Origin: Peltaster fructicola
Taxonomy: Eukaryota > Ascomycota > Dothideomycetes
Direction of reading: 5' to 3'
Assembly: GCA_001592805.2 (NCBI GenBank)
Contig: CP051140.1
Span: forward strand, 3,287,501 to 3,351,500
DNA length: 64,000 bases
Part shown: one piece after another, positions 1 to 11,217 of the stretch
Layout: every line of letters starts with the position of its first letter
Numbering within the stretch: the stretch's first letter is position 1
Made by a program: the position numbers and the translations under genes
Notes under the pieces: generated by a model
What the model saw: only the letters and a program-made list of their open reading frames with translations
What the model was told of the DNA's origin: nothing
Databases searched by the model: none

Positions 1-1084
1 CCCAACTGTCGAGCAACTGTTTGCACGTTTCACCTGTGCATACGGAGGGTAGATATGGCTCAGGAGTAATATCGAAGTTGGCATGACCAAGCCTGAGCGC
101 CCAGAAATCCGTTTCCTCTTGTTGGAGATTCATTGGAGGAACATCGTGAAGCCGGTGGAAAGAGGCATATGATGGTTGGGCCGACAATGGTGGTGTCGCA
201 AGCCCTCCAACAGGTGCTGAGACTGGACTCTGTATGACTGAAGAGGCCGCACTAGGAGCGAAGCTTGGCGATTGCAGTGGCGAATAGACGTGGTCGTCTG
301 ACTGTGAGTGAAGTCCATGCATCACTGGAGGCAGTAAAGGCGTCCTCGACATCTCCAATCGATCAATGGGATCCTTCTCGATGGGTGTTGGCGGAGCTGT
401 GATGTCGAGAGGCTGATGGCTATACTCGTAGACATACTCTCTGGGAGTGCTCATCGAGGAGGATCGATCTGTCCTTGATCGTACACTCAGTGCACTGCTT
501 AGGGCGTTCCTGACCTTAGGCAGTCGTAGAGAGGACGAGCGTGCAGGGCTCGCAGTGTGTATGCGTGAGTCTGATAGTGAGGTCGTGGGCTGCGAATCGC
601 GCCATCTGCGTGATATGGATGGAAACCGACGACTGAACTTGCTGGACATTGAGTCCCTAGAGAATTCACTTGACTTGCGTCGCTTGGAAGAGTGACGAGA
701 CAGTGTCGCATCGTCGCCCGCGCTCCACTCCATCTGTGCTGTCGGAACAGTAACCGATCGTGCGACTCGAGGCTGGTGGGGACAGAACGTTGTATCGCAC
801 ATGCAGAGCGCATCGTCAATTGGCAAAGATGGTGGATCATCGAAAGTGAAGTCCTCTCGTTCTTCTTCGTCCTCTACTAGATCTCCCAAGGGCGACTTTG
901 TCATGATTGGCGAGTCTGGTGCTGACGTCGTAGACGATCCTGAGCTTGGCCAGTGTCCGTGGCTTCTGATAGAGAATGTCGATGATGCTGCGGAAGACTC
1001 ACGCGAGTGAGTTGTGTATGAATGCGCCATGTTGTCGCTCTGATCATTGAGAGCAGGATAATCTGAAGTGTGCACTCTGTCCAT
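1..1084 (-). CDS. Conserved fungal hypothetical protein, 3' end beyond the window
   Basis: One frame stays open from an ATG at 1084 (starting MDRVHTSDYPALNDQSDNMA) to the left edge, giving at least 361 residues without a stop. The protein is rich in Ser, Pro and Thr. It has an acidic patch (DLVEDEEERE) near residue 85, a Cys/His cluster (CMCDTTFCPH) near residue 105, a basic Ser/Arg stretch (SSKRRKSSEF) near residue 140, and many SP/TP sites. This composition suggests a largely disordered, phosphorylated regulatory or scaffold protein. I do not recognise a named family and assign no function. The C-terminus is missing. The long open frame and low-complexity style typical of fungal proteins make a real gene likely. 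Confidence 0.72.
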   Translation of the reverse strand, partial: MDRVHTSDYPALNDQSDNMAHSYTTHSRESSAASSTFSIRSHGHWPSSGSSTTSAPDSPIMTKSPLGDLVEDEEEREDFTFDDPPSLPIDDALCMCDTTFCPHQPRVARSVTVPTAQMEWSAGDDATLSRHSSKRRKSSEFSRDSMSSKFSRRFPSISRRWRDSQPTTSLSDSRIHTASPARSSSLRLPKVRNALSSALSVRSRTDRSSSMSTPREYVYEYSHQPLDITAPPTPIEKDPIDRLEMSRTPLLPPVMHGLHSQSDDHVYSPLQSPSFAPSAASSVIQSPVSAPVGGLATPPLSAQPSYASFHRLHDVPPMNLQQEETDFWALRLGHANFDITPEPYLPSVCTGETCKQLLDSW

Positions 1085-3132
1085 TATAGCTGGCGAACAG
1101 AGAGTGCAACCTCATCCGGCCAGAGCAGATCCGAAGAATGAATTATTGAGCTTGCGCCAACATGGTGTCGTGAAGGTGTGATTGTCTGGTGGGCTATAGC
1201 TGCGCGTCAGGTCGATATGAGCGAAAGGTATTGTTTCAAGTTGTAGGTTACGCGGATCTGTCGCGATTGGCGCGTATGCGTTGGCAGAATGCGATTGAAC
1301 TCTCAGACGATAGGCTTGGGCGTTGATAATATGATCGCAGCGACACCACTCCTCGTGCGCATGCGATACGCGAGTGACTGCTGCGGTGTGTACGCCTCGT
1401 GTTTCGCGAGGTGGCCCAGAATGGAAGATGTGGGTGGTTGCGACTTTGTTGAATTGTCACGGTTGCAAAGGTGTCTGTCGGAGAGTGCAACAATGCGCAA
1501 ACGCGTGAGAAACTGTGCGACTGAGTGACAAACGCTTCCACCGAGAGAGATGTGTGATTGCAGAGGAGCAAAGAGCAAGGAATGGGGCAGAAGACATTCG
1601 CAGACTTAATGATTCTGTTGTGGGTACACGGACGCGATGGTCGAGAAGTGCGCTCAGTATGACTTTTTTCTTGCTTGGTCGCCTGGGGGAGCCATTTCCA
1701 CGCCCAACTATGCTGGCCCTGCCCGTCCGGCTTCTAATGGGTACCTGCGTAATTGATTACCTGCCTACCTCGACCTATGCTCGCCCCAAAGGCTAGAAAA
1801 GAATTGTGTGCCGAGCGTGGACTTGTCTGGAAAGTCAAAACTGTCAGCTACAACATTGATTGGGTCCAAAACCGATGCAGTGGGTTTCTAGACAAAGGAC
1901 CCGACGAGAAGGACAGCACATGTGAAGTGATGGCCCTACACGGCAGGCTGCATATCCCCGCGGCAGCATCCTCACCAATTGCTGCCCTTGCTTGACCCTC
2001 CTTGTACCATCCTAAGGCCTGAGGAACTGATCTGGATGTGGTCTCGTCATCCAGTCCTAGATGATGTTGGCTTGTTGACTTCCAAGGTCGCCAGTGTGTT
2101 CGCAGCTGTAGCGTGCAGCAAGTACCCAAGTAACGATACTCTGGTGCTGATCCCGAGCCACATGCCGGCAGCTGACAGAAAAAACGTTGACAATGTCTCC
2201 TCGATCTGGTTAAGCTCCAACGTGTGAAGAACCCGCCAGTCGGTGAATCACGTTTCTGACCAGGCCTTGTGCGGAAAGTCTCTGCACTCTAGTGAGTCTG
2301 TCCATCAATCACCGAGACCGAGAAAAGTAATGTGATAAAGACGATTGACAGTTCTGTCGGCGTGTTCCTTGCATTGTACGGCTCAATCAGGACCTGCCAC
2401 AACACCTTGCATGCTGCAGAGACGTTTGGCTTGTCGCAAAGGTTGTGGCACATTGTAGATGCAGTAACTGTGCCACGTTAGTACAGCCACTTCTGATACT
2501 CGGCCGTCATCGTTTGACCTCTGTAGATCGATCGATCTGATTTTTGGTTCGAAGTATCGTGGACCTAGCAAACACTTTATGATGTGTCGCTACTGTCATC
2601 GGTTGCATGAGGAAGGTATTGCTTGCAATGTCACTTCTGATCATTAACACTCTACCGCAGTGTCTCGTTGTACAGAAATGTCGTTCGTGGAGCCGTAGTG
2701 TGTTGCAAGCGTCTACGCACTGTACATAGCTCGAGCTGTGACAGCGAGTGTGGGTTGCAACTCCTCCGAGTGTTTATCGTTGGGTTTCCAGGATCATAGA
2801 TACCGCTGCAAGGTCAGCATGGATCAGCATCATTCTGCCGCTGCTTGTTGTTCATGATCTCACGAGGTTCCGTAAGGCTAATGCTCAGGTATCAGTGTCA
2901 AGTGGCGTCCATCGACAGGTAGATCCATAAGCCGTTCGTCGCTTAATACGTTGCGTGCTTCAGATCGAAAGTGGACGTATTGAAAGGACAAGCTTTACCC
3001 GACGTAGCACCAAGTAGACGACCGGTACCGACAACCTGGTTCGGACGACACAAGTGCTCTCTAGTGACAGTGTCGATCGAGTCATGAACCGCAGTACAGT
3101 ATTTGTGGCTCTGTGTGTTGTTGTACAACGTC
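1085..3132. other. Intergenic region, about 2 kb
   Basis: This lies between the start of the left-edge gene and the 3' end of the DNA kinase/phosphatase gene. Several 60-107-codon frames occur on both strands, but they overlap each other, show no family motif and no convincing intron pairs. I see no gene here. The part next to 1084 must hold the promoter of the left-edge gene. Confidence 0.5.
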
Positions 3133-4639
3133 TCAGGATATCCAGTACTTGCGCCAGATGTTCTCTTGCTCTTCGGACCCAGCAAACTGTCCACGTTGGT
3201 TAGCCAATCTCGAAGCGACATCCGCAAGCCACAATGATACCTTGAAGTCGACACGTGTGATATCTGTAAATCCTTCTGCAACACTTGGTGCTTGATATCG
3301 TGAAGTAAAGCCTGAAAAGGCCATCTTTGGTAGCATCTTCCTGTCCTCTGGGTTCATCTGCGGCTGTTAGAGGAGTGCTCCTTGCACAATGCACCATACA
3401 TACGATCTTGCCAGAGAGCGCTCGGACGGTATCATTATGCTCGCAGAGCTTGGCCGGTGAGGTGAAATGTACCAGTCTGATCGGTACCTTCAACTTCCTC
3501 GCCAATGCTATCCATGACCCTCTTGTCTCAACGTCGGCGTTTGTATTGTCCACAGCCACTGCCTTCCCAGCTTCGATGCACTGCCTAGCGACTGCCATGC
3601 ATCTGTCTCTTGTCTTGAGGAGATCTTGGTTGGCCCGCTCGTAGCTAAGAGGCTGTAGGTAAGTCCAGTAGAAGGTACTCTTGCCAGAGCCGGGGCTGCC
3701 ACAGAACAGCACGATGTCGACATCGTTCTGCTTTGTGAATAAGATGTCCTGCTTCCCGCTGTGGAGATAGTCTGAGGGCTCGAACACACGAGTGAACGGC
3801 CTGGGTGCCTCGTTGAGAAAGTACTCTTCGGGGGTGCTGAACGGGATAGCGATATTGGTAGCCAGGTCTCGGTCCGAACTGGAGTGGTCTTTGCGTATGC
3901 CTCTAGCTTTGTCGCCATCTCGACCAGCAGCATCGCCAACGAAGATACTCTGTTCATGGTCCACTTCAGACGCGTCAAGCCTGAGGCCATTAAGGAGTAC
4001 TTGCCACATTCCAGCTCTTGGTTTGCGGTACAAGTCATGTCCAGTGGCTGCATGTAGAGTTATTGGTAGATCGAGGCGAGTCAAGACGCTTGTGACTTTG
4101 CCCTTAAAATTGTTCAGGCTCTTCATATCGCCTTTGACAGTCTTGGGATCTGGGCGGAGTCTGACAGCGCCCTGGTTGCTCATGATCACAACGTGAACCC
4201 CATCTTCGTGCAGTCGCTTGAGCTTGTCAGGAACAGAAGCATGCCACCACTTCCAGTCCTGTGCATCACGGGAGAAGCGGTTGCCAGAGGCTGTCGTGAC
4301 AAGGGTGTCATCGAAGTCGAATGCCGCAATCCTGTGTTTCGCTTTGTCAATCAGACGAAGAGCATCATCTTCCTTATTGTATCGCGCGACGAGGACAGAG
4401 TCGTGGACAATATTGAAGGTGACTCGCTCTGGCTCTTTCGATCTCTCTGAAGCTGGTTTGAAGAAGTTGGCGACATTAGTAGCCGTCGCTGAGGCAGGTA
4501 CTTTACGTTTGGGTGGAGGTGGTGATATGTCTCTATCTGTAGACGCGACTCGTTTCAGTGTACTTGGCGCCATCTTGCGATTCTGCCATGCTATCCTGAG
4601 AATGTTCGATGTGATGCCGAGAGGTTGTGTAACGCGCAT
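3133..4639 (-). CDS. PNK1: Polynucleotide 5'-kinase / 3'-phosphatase (DNA end repair)
   Basis: The protein cleans DNA break ends by removing 3'-phosphate and adding 5'-phosphate. It has two exons: 4639..3404 and 3357..3133, with a 46-base intron (gtatgt...cag) between. The N-terminal HAD phosphatase shows FDFDDTL, then VVIMSNQGAVR and FVGDAAGRDGD. The C-terminal kinase has P-loop GSPGSGKST. The second exon supplies the family ending (MNPEDRKMLPKMAF ... IWRKYWIS). There is no FHA domain, as in other fungal members. Two start codons fit. The first at 4639 adds 22 residues that are basic and could target mitochondria. The second at 4573 begins MAPSTLKRVAS. ANFFKP near the N-terminus resembles a PCNA-binding box, but this is only suggestive. 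Predicted length is 486 or 464 residues. Confidence 0.92.
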
Positions 4640-4820
4640 GTAGTTGTATGAGGCATCAAAGTGCCATTAGGGAAGGCACGCTACGCCGAGCATCACCGCA
4701 ACAACAGAAGAATGGGATTCTGGAGATAGCCGAGATTAAGGACGTCTATACAGAACTATGCTTCTATGCAATCTACCAGACGCCATCGCTAATGTAGTAA
4801 ATCATATGAGAGGTGTTTGG

Positions 4821-6680
4821 CTATAGCTTAGACTTCACACCTGCAAGACCACCGTCACCAGCACTATTGGCTGTAGCAGAAGCCTCTGTGTTAAGCTCAA
4901 CCTTGCCCGAGTCCTCACTCTCGCCAAAGAAGATGACCTGCACTGTCAGGTCGTCTCGGTAGCGTCGCGAGAATGGGCTCGGCAGCGTGAGCAATGCAGA
5001 AACCATATCTCTGTCCTTGCCGCCGAGAGCATTCCTGATCAGATGCGTAGCCACGTTCTTGTCTTCCACTACGAAGCGCTCGTCTTGTCCGGATGTGACA
5101 CCCCATTGCTGTTGTCTGATTGGAGCTCGTTGACCTGCACCTTGACCTGCATGGGCACCCTCCACAGGTAGAGGTGCTTTGCTAGAACCGAACCACGACG
5201 AGAGCCAGCTGGCAGAAGTTGTGTTATTAGTCTTGTTCGAAGCGCCCTGCTTATCCAGCCACTGGCCTACAAGACCGACCACTTCTTCGTTCGTGAGCAT
5301 CTCCCATAAGCCATCGGTTGCCATGACCACAAAGTCGCTCTTTGATGGATCAATATGTGTGGTGCTTATGACTGGCTCTGCAGTCACGTATGGCGGTGTC
5401 TTCAGGTATTTTGAAGGCGTTCTGCTGAAAAACTGTGATTTGAGCTTGTCTTGCGTCGCTTTGGTCCACTTGTAGACTGCATCACCAAATGCTCGACTTG
5501 GTTCAAGGCCACCGAGGATACGACCATTCATGGTGACGTATGGCTCATCAGGGTGCTCTGCTCGCAAGCGTGCGTCTTCAGAAGGCGTGCCTCCTGTCTG
5601 ATCAATCGACAACGCAGTGGCAGTCCACTTGCCTGTGTCTCCTCTTCGGCCGAGCACAGCACGACTGTCGCCAGTGCAGGCCACTCTCAGCTCCTTTGAT
5701 TTAGTGTCGTAAAAGCTTAACAGAGCGCAAGATCCTGACAGAGCAGGAGCAAGCAGTTCGGCGGCTAAAGCCTTGCTCTTGACCTGGAACGCCTTGGCGA
5801 CGGACTCTTGTACGATCTCGTTGTCAAGCTTGAGGAAGCCTGACTTGATCGCCGCATCTACTGACTCAGCCGTCGGACCAGTCGTCACGGATTGAGCAGC
5901 CTTGTATGTCTCGTTGAGCTCTCGCGCAACATAGCCTACCAGCGTTTGTCGAAGCTTTGCCGATGTGGTCCACCCTGCATGACCGTCGAAAACGCCCCAG
6001 AACATCCAATCTGTGTTGGTCTTTCCTACGTCAGCACCGGCTGTGCTTGCAGGCACTTCCACAATCTTCTCGACATGATCGTCCTCAATAGGGTCGTTGC
6101 TAGGTAGCTGGACCACATCATATCGAACAACTCCAGTACCTCTATGGACAAGATAGCTCTCCTCGTTTGCGCGTAGTCTAGCCGTCGATTGCTCAGGTGT
6201 CATCATCTCTAAGACCTTTCGGCCGGAGCTGTCTGTCTCTTTGCTTATCTGTTGATCACTGGGTATCTGCGCGGTGAACAATTGTCCCTTGTCGACAATA
6301 AGTGCTTTTCGTACAGCCTCAGGTACCACATCTGTTCCAATACCTGAAACTGGGCTGGACGGTGATTGACCTGTGGCTGTCGCGTATGGTTGGGCAGTCA
6401 AGGAGGGCGCAGATGCGACACCGGTCTTTGGAGTGCCGGCGAAAAAATAGACTGCTCCGGCGAAGAGTGCACTGTATGCGAAAGGGCTGGTCAGTAGTTG
6501 GCGGAACTGCATTTGTGAATGGAGAGGTCGAGCGCTTCGAGCTATCGATCGCACGAAAGCGACATTGCCAGGTCCGTTGCCTCGAAGACCTTTTCCAGCT
6601 TTGCGAGGCACCGGTCTGCGGAAGAGACGTAGGTTTTGTACAACAGCTCGACGCATCGCACGAAGTTGTCTCTCAAGCAT
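4821..6680 (-). CDS. PTC5: Mitochondrial PP2C-family protein phosphatase (pyruvate dehydrogenase phosphatase type)
   Basis: This is a metal-dependent Ser/Thr phosphatase; yeast Ptc5 dephosphorylates pyruvate dehydrogenase in mitochondria. The reading frame has no introns and codes for 619 residues from the ATG at 6680 (MLERQLRAMRRAVVQ). The frame extends upstream without another ATG. The Arg-rich N-terminus fits a mitochondrial presequence, and a hydrophobic segment lies near residues 62-81. PP2C signatures are present in order: VFDGHAG (about 230), CTGDSRAVLG, NGRILGGLEPSRAFGD, MATDGLWEML, and RDDLTVQVIFFG near the end. A low-complexity Asn/Ser/Gly insert precedes the last motif. The gene is divergent from eL31, with 155 bases between start codons. 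Assignment to PTC5 rather than another mitochondrial PP2C is by overall layout. Confidence 0.88.
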   Translation of the reverse strand: MLERQLRAMRRAVVQNLRLFRRPVPRKAGKGLRGNGPGNVAFVRSIARSARPLHSQMQFRQLLTSPFAYSALFAGAVYFFAGTPKTGVASAPSLTAQPYATATGQSPSSPVSGIGTDVVPEAVRKALIVDKGQLFTAQIPSDQQISKETDSSGRKVLEMMTPEQSTARLRANEESYLVHRGTGVVRYDVVQLPSNDPIEDDHVEKIVEVPASTAGADVGKTNTDWMFWGVFDGHAGWTTSAKLRQTLVGYVARELNETYKAAQSVTTGPTAESVDAAIKSGFLKLDNEIVQESVAKAFQVKSKALAAELLAPALSGSCALLSFYDTKSKELRVACTGDSRAVLGRRGDTGKWTATALSIDQTGGTPSEDARLRAEHPDEPYVTMNGRILGGLEPSRAFGDAVYKWTKATQDKLKSQFFSRTPSKYLKTPPYVTAEPVISTTHIDPSKSDFVVMATDGLWEMLTNEEVVGLVGQWLDKQGASNKTNNTTSASWLSSWFGSSKAPLPVEGAHAGQGAGQRAPIRQQQWGVTSGQDERFVVEDKNVATHLIRNALGGKDRDMVSALLTLPSPFSRRYRDDLTVQVIFFGESEDSGKVELNTEASATANSAGDGGLAGVKSKL

Positions 6681-6835
6681 CCGACGATGCTGATCAGAAG
6701 GAGACAAGGTTGAGTTGACCAGTCCCGCTTGTCCGCAAACGATTTAGCTCGCCAAGACTTCACTACACACTTCCAGCTTGCAAAATCTCGAAGTGCTAGC
6801 ACGAGACACACGACTCTCTACACATCACACACACA
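6681..6835. promoter_or_regulatory. Divergent promoter between PTC5-like and eL31 genes
   Basis: Only 155 bases separate the two divergent start codons, so both 5' UTRs and promoters must share this stretch. The eL31 side ends in a CA-rich leader (cacatcacacacacaatg), common before highly expressed fungal genes. I see no clear TATA box. Confidence 0.55.
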
Positions 6836-7365
6836 ATGTCGACAAAGCAGAACACCAAGGGCCAGGGCCGTAGCGCTCTCGAGGATGTCGTCGCTCGCGA
6901 ATACACCATCCACCTCCACAAAAGAGTACGTTCAGTTTGATGAAGTCCACGGATGGTCTGGAGCTCTGCGCGCCGCGCATCTCCAGGCATCGGACGGAAG
7001 ACTGAGGACAATAGTCTAATACAATCGCGGTAACAGGTGCATGGCGTAAGCTTCAAGAAGAGGGCTCCACGAGCCATCAAGGAGATTCGCGCATTCGCTG
7101 AGAAGGCAATGGTAAGTTCAAATTGTGTTGTTGGAGAACTTCGCTAATGACTACGTAGGGCACTTCAGACGTCCGACTCGACCCACAGCTCAACAAGAAG
7201 GTGTGGGAATCCGGCATCAAGGGCGTTCCATTCAGACTTCGAGTACGAATCTCACGAAAGCGTAACGACGAGGAGGGCGCAAAGGAGAAGCTGTACTCAT
7301 ACGTACAAGCTGTCAACGTCAAGAATCCAAAGGGTCTCCAGACTGCTGTTGTCGAGGACGCATAG
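6836..7365 (+). CDS. RPL31: 60S ribosomal protein eL31
   Basis: Large-subunit ribosomal protein near the peptide exit tunnel. Three exons give 123 residues, the usual length: 6836..6925, 7037..7111 and 7159..7365. The first intron (111 bases) splits HKR from VHGVSFKKRAPRAIKEI. The second (47 bases, gtaagt...gctaatgactacgtag) splits EKAM from GTSDVRLDPQLNKKVW. Both junctions keep frame and restore the conserved family sequence. The protein ends LQTAVVEDA. The start is fixed by MSTKQNTKG behind a CA-rich leader. As in many ribosomal protein genes, introns lie near the 5' end. Confidence 0.96.
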
Positions 7366-8202
7366 AAGATTGACACTACATCATGATGCATATCGCATTG
7401 CTGTTTATTAGCGAGAAGGAAAAGTGCTAGGGCGGGAAGTACTTGTCCTCGAAGAGCTACAACACCTTCAATGAAACAAAACCATCTGTCAGTCTACCGT
7501 GTCTATGTCGAGTGTCATTGTTGTCACCGGGAGTCTATGCTGCTGCTGCCGGGACACTATGCTGCTATTGGGAGTTTATGTTGCTGCCAAGAGTCTATGC
7601 TGCTACCAGGAGTCTATGCTGTTACAATTCAAATGACGACTAATTCAGATGCATACATGTAAGTCTACCTGGTGTTTTGAAATGGCAATCTTGACAGTAA
7701 GGAATGCTCTACAGCTCATTGCTGCAACAGCAATATCGTCGTATCAAAGTCCAATACAGTTTCTGATCATAGAGGCGAGTCCAACTGCTCAAGCAGTCGT
7801 CGATCACCTTTGTCATGATAGTGAATAATCGAGCTTTGACCCTCCTCTACTACACCTGTCGAGTCTGTCCTTTCCAGATTATACAATTGAGTCCCTCGAC
7901 ATGCGTTCCAAACCCAAACATTACGGCAGAATGGCGGAGGTGCCTACAAATACTCGACACAATAGATCGTATGTGATGTAGACACTCCTATGAGGGATGG
8001 ATATGTATGTAATGACAGGTGTTCAGAGGATACTCTGTGTGCGTTGTGCTATAGCCATGGCTTTGGGATACTGCTCTCCTTCGTCTCGAGTGATGTATCA
8101 GATCGTCAATCGAAAGCTGGCTTAGCATAGGTGAGCGACCATTGTCCGCATCCACTGTCACTATCGTCTTGTTAGACTTTTTCCAATGCACGGTGACTCA
8201 GC
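7366..8202. other. Intergenic region between eL31 and PAN-like gene 3' ends
   Basis: Two convergent genes end here. Apart from the short tandem repeat at about 7528-7625 I see no gene. Confidence 0.5.
7528..7625. repeat. Degenerate 19-22 bp tandem repeat (GGAGTCTATGCTGCT-like)
   Basis: About five imperfect copies follow one another, each with a core like gggagtctatgctgctacca. Spacing varies from 19 to 22 bases, so the array does not keep a reading frame and a coding role is unlikely. It lies 160 bases past the eL31 stop codon. Confidence 0.7.
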
Positions 8203-9521
8203 TTACGAGATTGTCCACTTGCTGTCTGTGGCGTTCCTGCCATAAGAAGCCTGTTCGCCAACCTTTGTAGGGTCACAGCTTGAAGTAATGTACAGCCTGC
8301 AGGTTGGAGAGGTGTTTGAGCCTGCGTAGATGCCTGGAGGAAGGAATGCACTTCCAGCACAGTTGGTGTCTGCCTGACACAAGCCACAGCAACCGGCGGC
8401 GTCTGCTGCAAGGACGGTCGTCACGGTGGTGCCTGCGCTTTGAGGGTTGATAGGGTAGTTAGCAGTGCCATCAGGCGCAACAGAAGCGAGGTTGTTGGCT
8501 GAACAGGCTTCGTATACGGCTGAGACAGTGGTGGTGAGTGTGGTGGTCTCAGTGAACGTGGTCGTTGCGTGGACTACCTGCAAGCTAGGTGTTGTTGAGA
8601 TGATGGGGCTTTGGATGTAAGACGTCTTCGCCCATTAGACAGATCCACAAGTTGGACGGAAGACTTACTTTGGTGCTTGTCGTCAGTGAGTCTTCCAATT
8701 GTGTGACATAAGCGTATGTGCGGTAGGTCAAAGTCGACGTTGTAGTGGATGTCACGGTAGGGTTAAGATATGCTGCCAGGCATGAGACGGGAGTGAACCC
8801 GTCTGAGGTCTGCTCATGTCAGTTCATTGAACAGCTTGGTTTTGCCAAGAGGACTTTACGTACTGGCACAGTGGTGACGGTTGATGCAGAGACAGTCAAG
8901 AACGATGTGCTTGTGCGAGTCGTTGATGTATAATCCGTACTAGTGTCCGAGGCCACAATGAATGTAGGCTGTACAGTCGACGTGATAGTTGTATAGCTCA
9001 CTGCTCCTTGTGTCGTCGTGATAGTGCTTGCTGCGGAGCGTTAGCACTGGACGAAGACTACTGTAGCTGCCATTGGGAGTACTCAAGACTTGAGGGAATG
9101 AGTTCACATGCTGGGACTTACTTGTGGTAAAGCTGAGTGAGAAGCTCGTAACAACAGAAGTTACAGTCGAGGTAGGGACTGATGGGCATCCCAATGCACT
9201 CGGGCTTGGTGTCGACGATGCTGCACCCATACTTGAAGAGCGCTCGCTCGGTGGAGGAGTGTTGAACGTTGATCCGAAGAGAAACGTGCCTCAAGACGTC
9301 GGACCGGGGTGACCAAGACCTGTTAAGCTGAACGGAACGGCAGTAGCTATAATGCTTGTTGCACCTGAGCAGGCTGGTACAGTGGCCGAAGCTGTTGGTA
9401 GGTCCGTTGGCTGTGGTCCGTAGTCTAGCAAACCTTTTAGATTACTCTCGATAGGACCGAAGATGTCGGACGCTGCAGAGTAACTCACAAGTAGCAGAAT
9501 GAAATGTGAGACTGTGAGCAT
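8203..9521 (-). CDS. Secreted Thr/Ser-rich protein with C-terminal PAN/apple-like Cys domain
   Basis: Five exons are inferred: 9521..9320, 9220..9122, 9030..8864, 8809..8669 and 8577..8203, giving 327 residues. The start MLTVSHFILLLVSYSAA is a good signal peptide. The middle is Thr/Ser/Val-rich with runs such as TTTLTTTVSA, likely O-glycosylated. The last exon has a Cys pattern (CCGLCQADTNCAGSAF ... CRLYITSSC) like the PAN/apple fold used for protein or carbohydrate binding. Introns 2 to 4 have strong gtaagt/gtacgt donors and keep frame. Intron 1 is the weak point: its donor is gtcttg, chosen because it joins frames (phase 1) and avoids a stop. Role is unknown, probably at the cell surface or outside. 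Confidence 0.72.
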
Positions 9522-10230
9522 GACTGAACCTATATACACACCTTTGGATCCTTCATATTGCCTGGGATCAAAAGTCTGTCTCCAAGAGGAGCATCACGCA
9601 AGGTACTTGCTATGCGTGTGGAGGACCATGTGTCAGGTCATGCTCGTGGATTGGAGTGCCAAGAAGTGGCTGCCCTGTGAACGTCCTCTTAGCGATCAAT
9701 CAGACTGTGTATGATGTTGTGGCTGAAGCATTCCAGCATTGGACGCTTTGCCTAGAAAGGCTTTGCATGATCCTCGTCCCAGGAGACGTGTTTGGGCGTT
9801 TCCTGGCCGCTCTGGCTGCATCTCAGCTGGAGCTGCAGCATCGAGCGGACGATGATCACGGGTTTACATCTGATGAATAAACAACAGAAGATGCAATCGA
9901 GATGTGCTTCCCAAAATGTCGATTAAGAACTGATGTGACATCGGCCGTCTGAAAGTCTCGGCCGAACTCATACTACCGCCCGAGGGCTGCCGTGCGGCTC
10001 GAGCGGTGGTGATGAGCAATCTCACGTCGAGATATGAGTACTATGCTAGAAATTCGCGTCCGTATCTCGCTCTTCAGTCTTTGCACCGACGTTAATCGTG
10101 TAAGCAAGCAGTAGGCATCAGGATACAGCTCTACTTAAACAATGAGCGCTGCCACGGTAAATGGTAACTCAAGCGCTTTCGTTAGCATCCTCCTTCATCA
10201 TCCCAAGCAAGACTGACCGACACTACCAAA
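9522..10230. other. Intergenic region, divergent promoters
   Basis: About 700 bases lie between the divergent start codons of the PAN-like gene and the FMN reductase gene. Short frames on the plus strand near 9500-9880 carry no recognisable family. A GC-rich imperfect palindrome (ccgcccgaggg ... gctcgagcgg) lies near 9977-10007. I see no gene. Confidence 0.45.
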
Positions 10231-10854
10231 ATGGCAACCAGACAATCGATAGGCGTGATAGTGGGCACGACCAGAGCAAATCGTGTAGGCCCACAGATCG
10301 TGGACTTCATTGCCGACACAATCAGAGCACAGAGAACGTCGGAGAAGGTCGATATCAGCATCATCGACCTTCATGAGTGGAAGCTACCATTCTTTGATGA
10401 GCCTGGCGTCCCATCGAGGATCTTCGACCACAACGAGTACGTACACGATCACACCAAGGCATGGAGTAGAGAAATACAGAAGCACGATGCCTTCATATTC
10501 GTCTCTCCGCAGTATAATTGGGGCTATCCTGCCGTGCTGAAGAATGCCATCGACTATCTCTTCAACGAATGGACCGGCAAGCCTGCCATGGTTGTCACTT
10601 ATGGTGGTCATGGCGGTGGCCAGTGTGGGACACAACTCAAAACTGTCCTCAAAGGCATTAAGATGGCTGTGATAGAGAAGCCAGTCGAGCTTACGTTCCC
10701 TTCGAGGGACATCATGGTCAAGGCTGTGACTGGACAGTCAATAGGGCTTGACGCATCGTCTGATTCTGCTCCTTGGAGTAGCGAGCGAGAGACGATAGTC
10801 ACCGCATATGACGAGCTGCTCGCAGCTCTATCGGCGAGCAAGAGCAAGGCCTGA
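10231..10854 (+). CDS. NAD(P)H-dependent FMN reductase (flavodoxin-like fold)
   Basis: A single exon of 207 residues starts at MATRQSIGVIVGTTRANRVG. It matches the FMN_red family of NAD(P)H-dependent flavin or quinone reductases. The phosphate-binding loop GTTRANRVG follows the first beta strand. The second flavin loop SPQYNWGYPAVLKNAID is the most diagnostic motif. A Gly-rich loop YGGHGGGQCG follows. No signal peptide is seen, so it is likely cytosolic. The natural substrate (FMN, quinone or azo compound) cannot be told from sequence. Members of this family often respond to oxidative stress, but I see no regulatory site to support that here. Confidence 0.9.
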   Translation: MATRQSIGVIVGTTRANRVGPQIVDFIADTIRAQRTSEKVDISIIDLHEWKLPFFDEPGVPSRIFDHNEYVHDHTKAWSREIQKHDAFIFVSPQYNWGYPAVLKNAIDYLFNEWTGKPAMVVTYGGHGGGQCGTQLKTVLKGIKMAVIEKPVELTFPSRDIMVKAVTGQSIGLDASSDSAPWSSERETIVTAYDELLAALSASKSKA

Positions 10855-11217
10855 TAGAGATGAAAGTCATACATCGGCTTCACAGAATCTTCGACGTGTC
10901 GTGTACGATGGGAGAGCAGGTTTCACTACAGGCGAAGACAAATAGAGAATGATAAGAGACATGCAGCTGTTCATATGAACATATTACACGCCCTCGGTGA
11001 CAAGAGCAACCATAGCTGAGAGTATCTATGCAATTCGAAACCAAAAATATCAATGTCCACCTTCGTAACGCTGATCATCATAAGTCATGTACACCATGTA
11101 AGCTGTGATTCGTAATGCGGTGAGTTGCAAGACAGCAATTCCTGACGCAGTGAACGTATAGTTGAAGGTGAAGCTAGCCCATTAGCAAAGAGTGTAGGCT
11201 GTGAATGCTCCGTGGCT
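10855..11217. other. Short intergenic region between convergent genes
   Basis: About 360 bases of AT-leaning sequence hold the 3' UTRs of the FMN reductase and the ULS1-like gene. I see nothing else. Confidence 0.5.
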
